DNA of 64,000 nucleotides from Zychaea mexicana (lineage: Eukaryota; Mucoromycota; Mucoromycetes; Mucorales; Lichtheimiaceae). This document shows, one piece after another, positions 38,592-50,304 of the stretch (within the stretch, counting starts at the first letter, position 1; every line of letters begins with the position of its first letter). A model generated the notes under the pieces. The model was not told where the DNA came from. It saw only the letters and a program-made list of their open reading frames with translations, and ran no database searches. The stretch lies in NCBI RefSeq assembly GCF_025766255.1, contig NW_026516705.1, positions 124,001-188,000 on the forward strand. The letters are read 5' to 3'. A program made the position numbers and the translations under genes.

Positions 38592-40019
38592 ATGGCAACC
38601 ACCACCCGTTCAGATGTAAATACATAACACTTCTTCTCCACATCCCATCCATCGTCATCTATCGCCAGCTACACAAAAGCCAATGATATGAGAGAGACAG
38701 AGAGAGAGAGAGACGTGTGTCTGATTAACTTGCTTTTTTTTCCCAACACAACAGCCGCGTGTCTTTTGTCCCCTCGTCTTGTACCATGACTCCCCGTCCA
38801 GTCGCTTCGCATCCTCGCTGCAGATGCACCAGCAGTCTCTGATCGACCGTCACCGGGAAAAGACAACCGAAATGCTTCAGCACAATGCCCAAGTGTGGGC
38901 ATCCGCAAGAAAAGCCAATGTCCACGGTATGTTTTTATCTTGCGTCACAGCACACATACATGCTATGTGTGTCTCTCTATGCCACACACATGGAACAGAC
39001 ACTGAGTAATTTTTTGTTTTTGTTTGCGTTTTACAGAAAAGTACAACGCTGCAGCGGCGGAAGTAGAAGAAGACGAAGATGTTGATGATGCTGCTGCTGC
39101 TGCTGATCACATTGATGTGTCTCCGAGTACAAGCACAAGCTCCGCATCGAGTGCATCGTCGAGCTCTAGTTGGACAAGCAACAATAGTTCGTGTGACAGC
39201 ATTGCTACGATCGATACTACACATGGGGTGCGCTATTCCTCACCTCGTCTCGGTGTGAACGACTTGTTGTCACCTGAGATCTATCCATCGTCAAAAGACA
39301 TGCCTCCTCCTCCTCCTCCTCCTCATCCTTCTCTGCACCACCACCACCACCACCAACACTTGCCCGTTCTGAAGCAGGTCACACCGTCAACAACGACACC
39401 ACCGCCATTACAGCACTACCCATCATCCACATCAACGTCGACAACAGCATCAACAACAACAAGCACAAACAATAACAAGCCCACAACAACAACAACAACA
39501 AATATCGCCGCTGATACAACCAAAAAACGTCGTCGAGGAAACCTTCCCAAAGAAGTAACCGAGTTCTTGAAAGGCTGGCTCGTTGACCACAAGAAGCACC
39601 CGTACCCGTCTGAAAAAGAAAAAATCCAGCTCGCCAACCGCACGGGCCTGACAGTGAACCAAATCAGTAACTGGTTCATTAATGCACGACGCCGTATCTT
39701 ACAGCCCATGCTAGAGTCAGAATCGCTCAACGCGCAGCTCATGGCCTACTCGGAAATGGCTTCGCTCGAACACAAGAAGCGACGCCAGCTTGATATATAC
39801 GCTTATCAAGGATTCGCAGGTAATGAATCATCCACCCCTCGCCCCATTTGCATCTCCTCTTTTTCACTGACATGCTAACACCTTTTGTGTGTGTGTGTGT
39901 GTGTCTGTATATTAGAGAGTTACGGTGCCGATGACAGTCGCAAATGGGCATTTAGACGGACTAAGCTTCCTGCATTTGACGTTGTCGAAAACGATCATTA
40001 CTCGCTCGCTATGCGATAA
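38592..40019 (+). CDS. TALE-class homeodomain transcription factor
   Basis: DNA-binding regulator of 360 residues. Exons: 38592-38615, 38755-38926, 39037-39819, 39916-40019. The N-terminal part has a helical region (MHQQSLIDRHREKTTEML), then an acidic/alanine stretch, serine runs, polyproline (PPPPPPPH), six histidines and threonine/asparagine runs. The homeodomain lies near residues 225-285: RRGNLPKEVTEFLKGWLVDH, then KKHPYPSEKEKIQLANRTGL, then NQISNWFINARRRILQPM. The PYP three-residue loop insertion defines the TALE superclass, and WFINARRR is the recognition helix. The last exon adds 34 residues ending SLAMR. Fungal TALE proteins include mating/development regulators and stress repressors (Cup9/Tos8); which applies is not clear. 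It has unusually large flanking non-coding regions. Confidence 0.93.
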
Positions 40020-43000
40020 ATGGCGGCCCTCCACACACACCTCCTGTTGCTGTTATTACAATGCCATCCACACAGTACACACCATACCTCTATACCATCA
40101 TCAACAACAACAGCAGCAGCAGCAGCAAGCAGTCATAGTAGTGCTAGTGGTCAATGAACCACGCCTCATGTTCCAAAAGACCCCCTTTTCGTCAGTTCTT
40201 CTCTTTCTACATACATATACATATAGCGTACCTCTTTTTTCTATATATACTCTTCATCAGTTATCGTTTTCTCTCTTTTCACCATTTTGTCGTTCAATTT
40301 CTTTCTTATATATTCTCTGTACAGTAGTAGTCTTTTTTCTTCTTCTTATTATATATCCTTTGGCACCCGTACATCTTTACCATTCACTCTCTTTCAACGA
40401 CCCACACGGCGCCTTTCGCTATCACCGCACCATCGCCAATAAGATCCACAGCACTAGCCTCTCATTCCCTTACCTATATCTCTCTTGGCACATATATCAT
40501 GATTTCCACCTCCCCACATCTCCACCCCCCCAACCCATCCGCGCTTTTATGTCAGCTGCTTTCTTGTGCACCATTGCATATAATTTACGGCAACAACATC
40601 CACAAAAACAAACTATTGGCAACAAAACGATCTACTCTTCTTTTCAACAAAATCATGCTGCGATTATTACTACTCTATTATCCCTCCCAACCCTACTAAC
40701 TAAAACTGCTTCTCTATCTCCCTCTTATTATACTCAATACAATCCTTTCTTTTTTTTACCCGCAACACAACAGAGGATAATTATGTCTTGTGTCTTGTTT
40801 GTAATTATACATCGAACCCTCCCTATCCCTTTCCTCCTTGTCTTGATCACATAGCATTGCGTTTTCTCTCACACACACACACCTCCACTACATTATTTCC
40901 CAGCTTGTAATAAACAAAGCCAAACAAAAAAAAAACCAGCGTGCTCTTGATGTGGTCGAACATAAAGCAACGGATGCGTTCCCGATGATATGAGGATCGG
41001 GGCACCCGTGACATTCTGTGTAAATATCAGACATCATTAGCCCTTTTCTTATGCTTTACACCGAGCTTGGAGCCGAACCAGGGGGGTGGGGAAAGTTTGC
41101 GAGTGACGATCTGATGGCTTGTCAGACATTGGTAAGACGAATCAACAATGCACCCGGATAAAAGATGGGTTGAATCGCACACACTATATAACTTAAACAC
41201 CCATCCATATTCAATGGCTTGAGCGAGAACAAACAACATAAAATAAACATAGAAGAGCAAAGAGGATACTATAAACAAAGGGAGCCATTGTATAGAGTGT
41301 AATATACTTCCAATCTGGTATATACGTACAGTAACTTATTTCAAAATGCTTCAATGCATAGTTAGAATCAGAACAACAACTCGTACAGTACAAACAAAAA
41401 AAAATGATTAAACGACATCTGATGACTACTGAGAAATTCCAATGATGATTGCATAGAGAGTGATCTCTTGCGAATCCGTGGATTAGGGGTGTATGCTTGC
41501 CCCAACATCTTTTGAAATTTTCTTTGTCTGCTCTATAGGAGAATATGATCAAGGAAATACATCTTGGGTAGCCACGGCTTCGTCCAGCAGCAGCAACAAG
41601 TGATTGACATATCAGAATAAGGGGTTGAGTTTTTTTTTTATTATTTACCAAACAAAATGTACAGGAAAGGATCTATTTCTTTGGAGAGTGAGAAAACGAC
41701 AAGAGTAGCAACATGGATCATCACGGGCAAAGACAACACAACAATGTCCCATCGTCTCGTCCGTCATCGCTCGGATGCCATGTCCCGTAATGTATATAGT
41801 TAAACATACACACACAAAGCAAAATGTTCACACACACAGCATATTATGATTTTCGCGTTCTTTGTTCAACAACAACAACTTGGGGCCCATGCGCTACTAC
41901 ATGACGAGTTGTTGTTGCGTCTAAAAGAGAATTTCTATATCAAATGATCTCGTGTTTTATTTAGGCAATATCTGCTGCAAAGATGAGTTTTGCGTAATAC
42001 GCACCGTCTATGTATAGAGTGTTTGTACTTGCAACTCCCAGCCCAACTATCAATCCATAGCGTCATTGCACATACAGCTTACACAGCAGCACGCTCATCA
42101 ACAAAATGCATTGAACCCCCCCCCCTCACGAACGCCGTCACGCCACGCGTGCACACCAGGATTACGCCCTTCTTCCGCGCCGCGCGCGCGCGTATAGTGT
42201 GGTATGCCACTCGAAAACTGTAAAAAGCGAGAGCAAGTAAATGAAGGAGAAATAGATCAAGAACGAAGCAGGGAAAGAAAAAAAAACGTTACTCCAAGTA
42301 CGTAATATTGTAATTTGATCACCCATGCATATAATTCAACAGATGAAATCATGGTCAAGTTATGCTGCTGCTTCTTCTTCTTCTTTATTCGCTCTCCTCC
42401 TTCCTCTTCTTTGCTCCCCCTCCCCCTGATATTTTGTATGTAGTGCTGCAGAACATCAAATGTGTCATCATCATTATGTGTGTAAATCAACTTTTGGCGT
42501 TTTGTAACCCTTTAAACTTTCTTTTTTTTTTTTTTTTGCAGGATAAAGTTTTGGGGGAAAAAAAAAGACAGCGCTGAGAGTCGTGGTTTGCTCGTGGCTC
42601 GGTGCTAGCTACAAGTGTTACGGGTAGTACACATAGCGTATATACTACACAGTTGTTTCTCAAATCACGCGGTACGATCACTCCCCGGGTGGGGGGGGGG
42701 TGGGTGTTCATTTGTCAGTTCCACAGATATCTCCAGTTGCCGGGAAGTGCGGGCAAGTCTCGTCGGTCGTTCTCTACCGGACTTGACAACAAACAACAAC
42801 CCAGAGAGAATAAAGAGTTGATGGTTTGCTAAAAGTTCCTTAAGACACGCTCGAAGCTTTTTGTTCAAGAAGGGGGGGGAAGTTACAGCTGCAATTAACA
42901 ATGACAAGCAGTACGATGATGATACCATAGCAACAAAATCAATCTCTATGACAACGACCAGTAACTTGGTATTTAAGCTTCAGCTCCTGATTTGATTTGT

Positions 43001-46000
43001 AATAAAGACATTACTGTACAAGGTAAAAGCAATTTGCAATCGCTGGTATCGTGATTAGTAGACCTGTATACCAGGTATAGATACATTCATGTCATCAAAA
43101 TCCATCAATAACCCCCCTCCCTTCTCAATACATAGTACTCATGGTCTGGCATCTTTTCGCTTTCAAGAGTGCCCATGATCCCCCCCCCTTAGCTATATAA
43201 TTGAGCTACTGTTGACAGAGTATCGAGTCGTCAACACGGAGGTAAAAAAAAAAAAAAAAAGTGCTACGCGAGAGTGCAAACAACTCAAGCGTCAGGTGCA
43301 AACAAAAAAGAATGCTTGAATGATGTCTCACAACATGAAGGGACATCGCTTTAAGCGGAAAGTTACCATCGGGGGGGGGGGTTGGTCTTACAAGGAAAGC
43401 TAAACTATTCATAGCATGTGTCACAGTATAAAAAAAAAACCAACAAAAGACGACGCGGGTATTCTCGTGATTTCAAGCCCATCAAACATTTGACATTGAA
43501 AGGGCCCCCCCCTCTCTCTCTCTCTCTCTCTCTTTCCCATTCTCTACAACTCTTTTTTTTTTATTCATGTACAACGTGAAAAATCAAATTTTTTTATACT
43601 GTACAACAATTTCAAAACACACTCTTTTTTTTTTCTATAACCCCCCCCAACGGACTTGTTTCGCATCCGGGGAAATATGGAAGTTGAGAAGAACCACACA
43701 ACATAATAAGAATCCGCATGCGTGATTGCATAATGTAAATACTGCATTCCGCCTGCGTTGTGACAACAACAACAACAACAAGGAACATTGTTTAAATAAA
43801 AAAACGGTCGGATTATGCAGGTCTGTGCGTTTCAAAGAACTTTCCTATTTCAATCACCGTATACAGTTTACCAACACTTTACTGTTGTATCCAGTCATGT
43901 ATTCTAACATAACCCCACCCCCCCACATATCTTTCTTATTGTTGATAGAATGGGGCGCAAGGAAGTGAGATGGTAAAAATAAGCGTGACTTGAAGCAATT
44001 TATCTGTTTTCTTTCAGATCGCCGATTCTTGTTGAAGGAAATAATACGCCTACTTTTTTAACGCCCTCTCTCTCTCTCTCTCTCTATCTCGTCATTTCTC
44101 CGGTTCTGTATTGCTCGATTTAGCATATAGAGCGTTGGGGAAGGGTTTGGGGGGGGGGGAAATGATGTTGGATGATGTCCGGAAGAGCTACCGACGTAGA
44201 TGGTCAGAGCACTCATGATGATGATGTGAAAAGTTGATCACGTAGAGCAACAACAGCAGCACCTCCCAGAACAACATCTGGCAACATTGAATCAGTCATT
44301 CAAAACAAAAAAAAACTATGTAGTTTTTGTCCCCGTGGATTATCTATGTTTACTGTTTTTGGTCTGCCCTTTATTAAGAAATAGAAACAGTACTGTAGTA
44401 GACGGGAGGGGGGGTTAGTGGCCCGTATATAACATGGGGCACCATGCTGCAATTCTTAAAAGTGGTGTACTTTTAACAAAAGTTCTGCAGGTGGATGTTC
44501 TTTTCATTTTTATAATGAGATCAATCATTTGATGCAGCGCAAGTAAAAGACGGTCCAGCTTCAGATTTACACATGTACCGTAAAAGCAAGTTTTTGTATG
44601 TGGATGATGTTTTTTTTGTTTTTCGGAAAAAATTTAAAGTGAATAATCCGATATCACTTCTTAGCGATTTCTTAGCAGAACACAATGAGTTGCTATCACG
44701 ATAAGCAATTTTCCTCTTTCAATCAGAGCAAAAAAGAAAATATGCAAGATCACAAAACCTGCTTCTATGATGGTAGTAACAGGTTGGATGTCTTGTTTGG
44801 TGTCACTCGCTTTACCTCTACCTTCCCTATTCTATAACAGAATAATTATCGACGGGACAACAAATATATAATTTGTGCTGTGAGCACATAATACTAGATA
44901 ATTTTCACGCGTGTTTGTTGGTTTACTGTACCTGTGGTATCTTTTTCAGTCATATAATCCTTATTACAATGCAGCACTCCCAATTTTATTTTCTTTGTCA
45001 ATATGGAAGGCTATAGCATACTAAGAGCGATTGGCTGACAGAATCAATATGACGTGTATTTCTCATTGTATACATTATATAGTTTAACCGATGATTTGTA
45101 ATAACTGTAGTTGTGTGGGAAGCGAAGTGCAATGAAAAAGTTGGTTTTCACAGTACTGTATCATCATCTTTTTTGTTACGCATTGTTGTACATATCAGTA
45201 CTACCTTTCATGAAACTATCATATGATAGTGTAAACATATAGCTGATAAAGTAAAAGCTAACATGCCATCGTGATGTCTATGTGCAGCAGAAGCAACTGC
45301 TATCAAGTATATTCCTTGCTCTGGAAACCGGCGAGTACTGTAATTTGTAAACCATGATATTGTCAAATGGTTATTCATTGAAATGTGATAGAGAAGCAAG
45401 CAAGTAGCCAAACCTAAGAAAAAAATAGATTCAAATTAGCTGCTATGTGTATTGTCACCGATTATTACATATGTAGTAGTGATAATGCATAGTGATTTTA
45501 GTACATAGACAGTCTTCTGCAGGCACAAATAAACAAAAATGTGGAAATGTTTCATACCATTTCGTATCAAGAAACGTCAAATCTACACTATTATTACTGT
45601 AAGCCAGGTGGCAGAGAGCTACTATTTGTTGGGTGATTATGATACATCATTCTAATGAATGATGGTAGAGATGTGGATGAAAATTGAGTGTGATGCAGTA
45701 TGTATGTATGTTGGGAGATAGAGAGATCCTCAGGTAAACATACAATCATGCCGTGTTCCAAGGTTTTCGTACGTTAGCTGACGACTATGTAGATGATAGC
45801 TACTTGACATTAACAGCATCTAATCGTCGACCTTCATCCTGATGACTCCTGTCTACCTTCTTGTACAACAACATCAACAACAGCAAGTTCCCAAAAGTGC
45901 ATCTATGCACCCATCTCTATGCAGCAAATGTCAGGATAGATAATGGTTTCTCAATTGACAAAAGACACTAGTTAAATTTTATGGATCAGGTGGTGCAAAA

Positions 46001-46559
46001 CGGACAAGGAGCATGGTCAATTTAAATATACAAAGACTTTGGTAATCTGATTGGTCTATCTGTTGCATCAGTACATGATCAAGTCTGTGTGTTGTTAACG
46101 CTTTTGGTGAAATGCGAACCAACAACAACAACAATAAACAACTTAGAGTCGTTTACATGCAGATCATGCGACAAAAATTTGAATGGTAAAGTAATTGGGA
46201 TTCCTAAACTGCCTATTGCACCTTAATTGTCTTTGTATTAGAAGAAGAAAAGACGAGCTAATGAAAAGAAACGAGAAAACAAAAACAATAAAAGAAGAAA
46301 AAAAACAGTATAGCGTGAGAAAGAAAAGAAGAGGTAGGATTAGCTGTATAAATTTAGAGAGGAGGACAGGAAAGAGAAGCAATGAATATAAGGAGAATTG
46401 ATAAGCGCTAATATTAAAAAATCAGGAAGATGTGTTGTCCTGTTAGAACGATAGAGCGAGCAGAAATAAGGTAGTAGTAAGAAAAAACGTAATTGAAAAA
46501 CTTATATCATAAGATGAAAGAGAAAACTAAAGAAAAATTAAGAGAAGAAAAAAAAAAGT
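40020..46559. other. 6.5 kb gene-free region downstream of the homeobox gene
   Basis: The first 0.9 kb is C/T/A-rich, likely the homeobox 3' untranslated region, with AATAAA at 40909-40914. It stays open in one frame for 310 codons by composition, not as a gene. The remainder holds CT/CA repeats, a (CT)n tract at 43512-43533, and many long G/C homopolymers (42116-42125, 42691-42700, 43180-43188, 43371-43381, 44149-44159). From about 44.3 to 46.5 kb it is AT-rich and featureless. I see no gene. Confidence 0.6.
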
Positions 46560-48305
46560 TCAAGACGAGATAGGACCACCGTATTGCTGCTGCTGTTGCT
46601 GAAGATGTTTTTTAGAGTTCATCTTCATCACTCGTCGCATCATGCTCTTGACATGCTTCTGCTGCTTCTGGCGTTGATACTCATCATCATACTCTTCTTC
46701 TGCGCGCACCGTTTCTACGCTGCTGTATTCGCTGTCATAACCTTGGGGGCGTTGTTTGCGAAGATTGATTTTCATCTGTGAGAGCGAATGGTTGATCTTT
46801 TTGAGGTGCGACAGCTGCGCAGCCTTGGAGCTGTCTCGGTCACCCGGCAAATCGTACGACACGTTGCAAACGGGCGTAAACTCGGCGAAGGCGCGCCCGA
46901 TCTGTGACTCGGTGGTGGTGGCATTGTTCTTTTGGAACAAGTACGACGAGGCAAATGGATCTGCAGGCACGGGTACTTTGGGCTTGCTAGCCGCCGAAAT
47001 GATGCGGAACATTAAAGGCGACGCATTTGGATCATAGTCGCCCAATTGAGTGCAAAAGACGGAGATCCAGGGCTCCTCGGGCTCCACTTGCTCTGGCTCA
47101 TAGTCGTCATCGAGCATGGCTCGGATGCCGGTTGTGTTGGTTGCCCAGTCGCTACTGGTGTATTCGATCTTGCGAATCAATCGATCGTATGACTTTGCTT
47201 TGGCTCGCGCAGCTTCGGTTTTCGACATGGGCTCGCATTCGTAATATTTGTTACCGTTGTTGTTCTTGTTGTCGTTACTGCTGCTGGTGTTGGTGTTGGT
47301 GCTGCTAGTAGTGTTGGTGCTGCCAGTCGATATTCTGGCAAATCCTGAATCAACACGGTCAAGCCATTGTTTTTTGTGCTCCAGATGGATTCGTTTCGAG
47401 TGCTCAATGATCATGCGTGTCAAAAAATGGCTGGCTTTTTCGGCAATGATCGGATCGCAGTCAGCAGGGCCCAGAGTCACCTTGCCCATGGCTTCGCCCA
47501 AGTGATAGGCATCCATCAAGTTCTCGTTTTTGTGCTGCATCAATTCCACCAGAAAGTCTAGTATTTCGACTAGCAACTGTTCTCCTTTGCATGAGAGCAA
47601 TTTTGATAGGCTTGACAATGTACATGCTATGCAACGTAAAAAAAACGTTGTTATTTTTCCAGAGCAAACCAACCCCCTTGAAAAAAAAATTACTGTTTTT
47701 CGCTCTCTCTCTTTCTCTCTTCCTTCTTTTTGCATCTTCCCTCTGTGGTACGAGCCAACTCACTATTTCAGCCTTCCACTTCTTCCCCAGAGACTGATAT
47801 GTAAAGAGAGGAAGAATATACAAATCAAAAAAGACTTACTCTCGTAATTGATAATTCGCCAAACGTTCTTGGGCACAATCCGCTCCTGACTGCACCACAA
47901 TGTATCCTGCATTAAGGTTGCTACAGAATGAATGCTGACGTGGACAACATCTTCGGGAGTACAACTTTGCTCTCTAAAAACTTTGAGGAACAAAACGCTG
48001 CTTGGTGCTGTTTATACGTTATGTTAGTCGATTGCTCCTTATTAATGGCAGTGGTGGTGTTGGTTATGCACACTACTGCTGCATGACTGATAGACAAACA
48101 AATAGGCAAAAATTGTGTTCTCACCTGATTTGCGCAGAATCTTTCGTTCATGTAAACCTGGGTGGGTAGTGTACATTGCATTTAGCATTTAGCAATTGCT
48201 TTTTCTTATAATGGTTCTCTGTAACAGCAGCGATTTACCTCTTCGTCGTATTTCATCCATGCAAATACGGGTTACTTGGGCGGCGAAATCAAAGGAATAT
48301 AGCAT
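46560..48305 (-). CDS. RhoGAP-like domain protein (Msb1/Mug8-type?)
   Basis: Exons on the minus strand: 48305-48239, 48157-48125, 48007-47840, 47626-46560; 444 residues. The first ~180 residues resemble a RhoGAP fold: RRRGLHERKILRKSAP sits where RhoGAPs carry the arginine-finger loop (G-[IL]-x-R-x-S). Next DVVHVSIHSVATLMQDTLW matches the helix before the GTPase-binding groove, and ILDFLVELMQHKNENLMDAY ends near GEAMGKVTLGP, equivalent to the NLAIVFGP motif. The rest is low complexity (S/T/N run) with a conserved-looking PWISVFCTQLGDYDPNASPL and a basic, glutamine-rich end. A role in Rho/Cdc42 polarity control is inferred; GAP activity is uncertain because the finger-loop glycine is altered. 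Exon joins all keep frame. Confidence 0.8.
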
Positions 48306-50304
48306 TGTAAATGTGATGGTCTGATTATAGTTGAAAAAGCTTGTTAAAGATATTTGACTCGATAACATGTTCTTCTTAAAATGTATCGACTACGGTAATA
48401 GTAAAAACTAGAGGTAGCTTTCCCATTATCCTTCCTCCCGCTCTTCTTCGTCTTTGAGATAGAACAAGGATAGTAGAAAGAATTTTCGGATAAGTAGAGC
48501 TCTTTTTTGTTCAACAAACCTTTTTATTATCGTTTTTTTCGAGGAAATCGTATACGGGTGCAAGAAGAGGGAAAAAAGAAAAAATGACATCCACAAGAGT
48601 CCTGGTGCTGTAAAAGGGTACTGCATTGCCCCTTCCAGCCAAGGAGTAAAAAAAAAAAAAGAAGCAAAGAAAACAAGACCATTCGTTCCCGATGTCCTGT
48701 TTTTGTTGCTTTCACTAATCGTTGCTTGCTGTAGCTTCGTCTGTGTTACTTTAAGCGTAATTGCTATGCCTCATATGAGCTTTTCATTTGGCCCGTTGTT
48801 TGCTAGAAGTATTAATACATGTTCTTTGCTCAGCCATAAGTTAAATTCTAATAAGACTACTGTATGGCACTGAAATCTTTCGTTCCAACTCTTTCTTTTT
48901 GCACTTGAATCAAAACATTGAGAAGCTTGAAGTCATCTAAATCAGAAAAATTAAGGGACCAAATTCACACACATACACACACCTTTTTTTCTTGATGTGC
49001 ACGCGCTCAAAGAAGGTTACTACATACTAACAACAAGTGCTACTGCTGCTAAATGAAAAGATATTTTCTCCAACAACACGACGGACAACAGCTAGAGCTG
49101 TTCTCTTCATCTGATAGCTTTTACTTGACTCGTTTTAAATCTCGATACATATCCGCAGAGCACTTTGAGAGACATTTTCGTGTACATCTTCTTCCCTTTT
49201 GAAGTAGTACATATGCATGAATAGTCTGAAAAAATGAAAATGAATATTTCCCTCTTTTTTTCTTTTCTTTCTCATGTCGCAGTAACAAAAACCATATGCG
49301 TTTCAATGAACACAGCCGTTTCTTAGAGAGAGAGAAAGACAAGGGGAAAGGGAGAAGATGAGGGGTCCCGCTATCCACCTTGAAAAGGAGGAGACGCGAG
49401 GAAACCTTAAAGGAGTTGTTGATTTTGAATTTTTCACCAGTATACACATGAGAGAGGGAAAGAAAGGGCTTCTCCAATTCACGTTGTCGCCATAAAAGTG
49501 GGTATTCTCAACAATATCATATAATGTACTCTACTACTGCTGCTACTTTTAGCTGCTGATTCCATACCCTTATTGGAAAAAACGGCATGGTGCTGTAATG
49601 TGACATATTAACATGATTCATATGTTTTTTCATGTTAGCAACAAATACTGTAAAGGCTATCCTCTGGCTGTTTTTCTTTCTCGGCCAGCTGTATTACAAC
49701 GAGTTTTTTTTTTTTTTACTGAAGGCTATAATGTAGTTAAAGGTAGAGAAGCATCAGTGGTCAAAGCAGCAATATTAATCGGCCCAGATTTACGTACATT
49801 TCACATACTTTGAAAAGTTCATTGTCTTTTTATATGAAACAAAAGCTGCCCGGAGATACTTCTACGTAGCAGTAATGGGGGTGGGGGACAAAAATAAGTG
49901 ATACATTACGAGGCAGGGTGGTGATACATGTCATAGTAGCTATCAATCTCTATTTACTCGCAGAAAGATGAGGGGAAAGGTGCACGAGCGTATTTGTGAC
50001 TCGGCACATTGTTGATGATCGCCTTGATAGTCGTCTTGCTTCTTTTTTGATTCCTTTTTACATGATCATGTTTTTAGACGCATATCAGCAGTGAGTGTAT
50101 ATCCCAGTAGCAGACCATTATCTGTCGCTGCTACTATCTCGACTCTATTTGCTGTTGCCTTTGAGACATTTATTCTTGCATGCCCATGAAGTGCTTCAAA
50201 TTTAACCTTGAGTGGACTTTGAACAAAATACATTAAAACCCAAGTGACGCAACAAATAAAATAACTTATTTTCTTTCTTTAATTTTCATTTTTTTTTCCA
50301 AACC
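48306..50304. other. Divergent intergenic region, RhoGAP-like / RNA14
   Basis: 2.0 kb, AT-rich with A/T homopolymers; open frames are short and low complexity. It serves as the upstream region of both genes. No TATA box is obvious near the RNA14 start, which follows a T-rich leader. I see no gene in it. Confidence 0.6.

Noticed and set aside
39925..40854. 310-codon open frame overlapping the homeobox end and its downstream DNA
   Set aside because: It starts inside the last homeobox exon in another frame, and its product is serine/leucine/histidine/proline low complexity from C/T-rich DNA; best read as an open 3' untranslated region.
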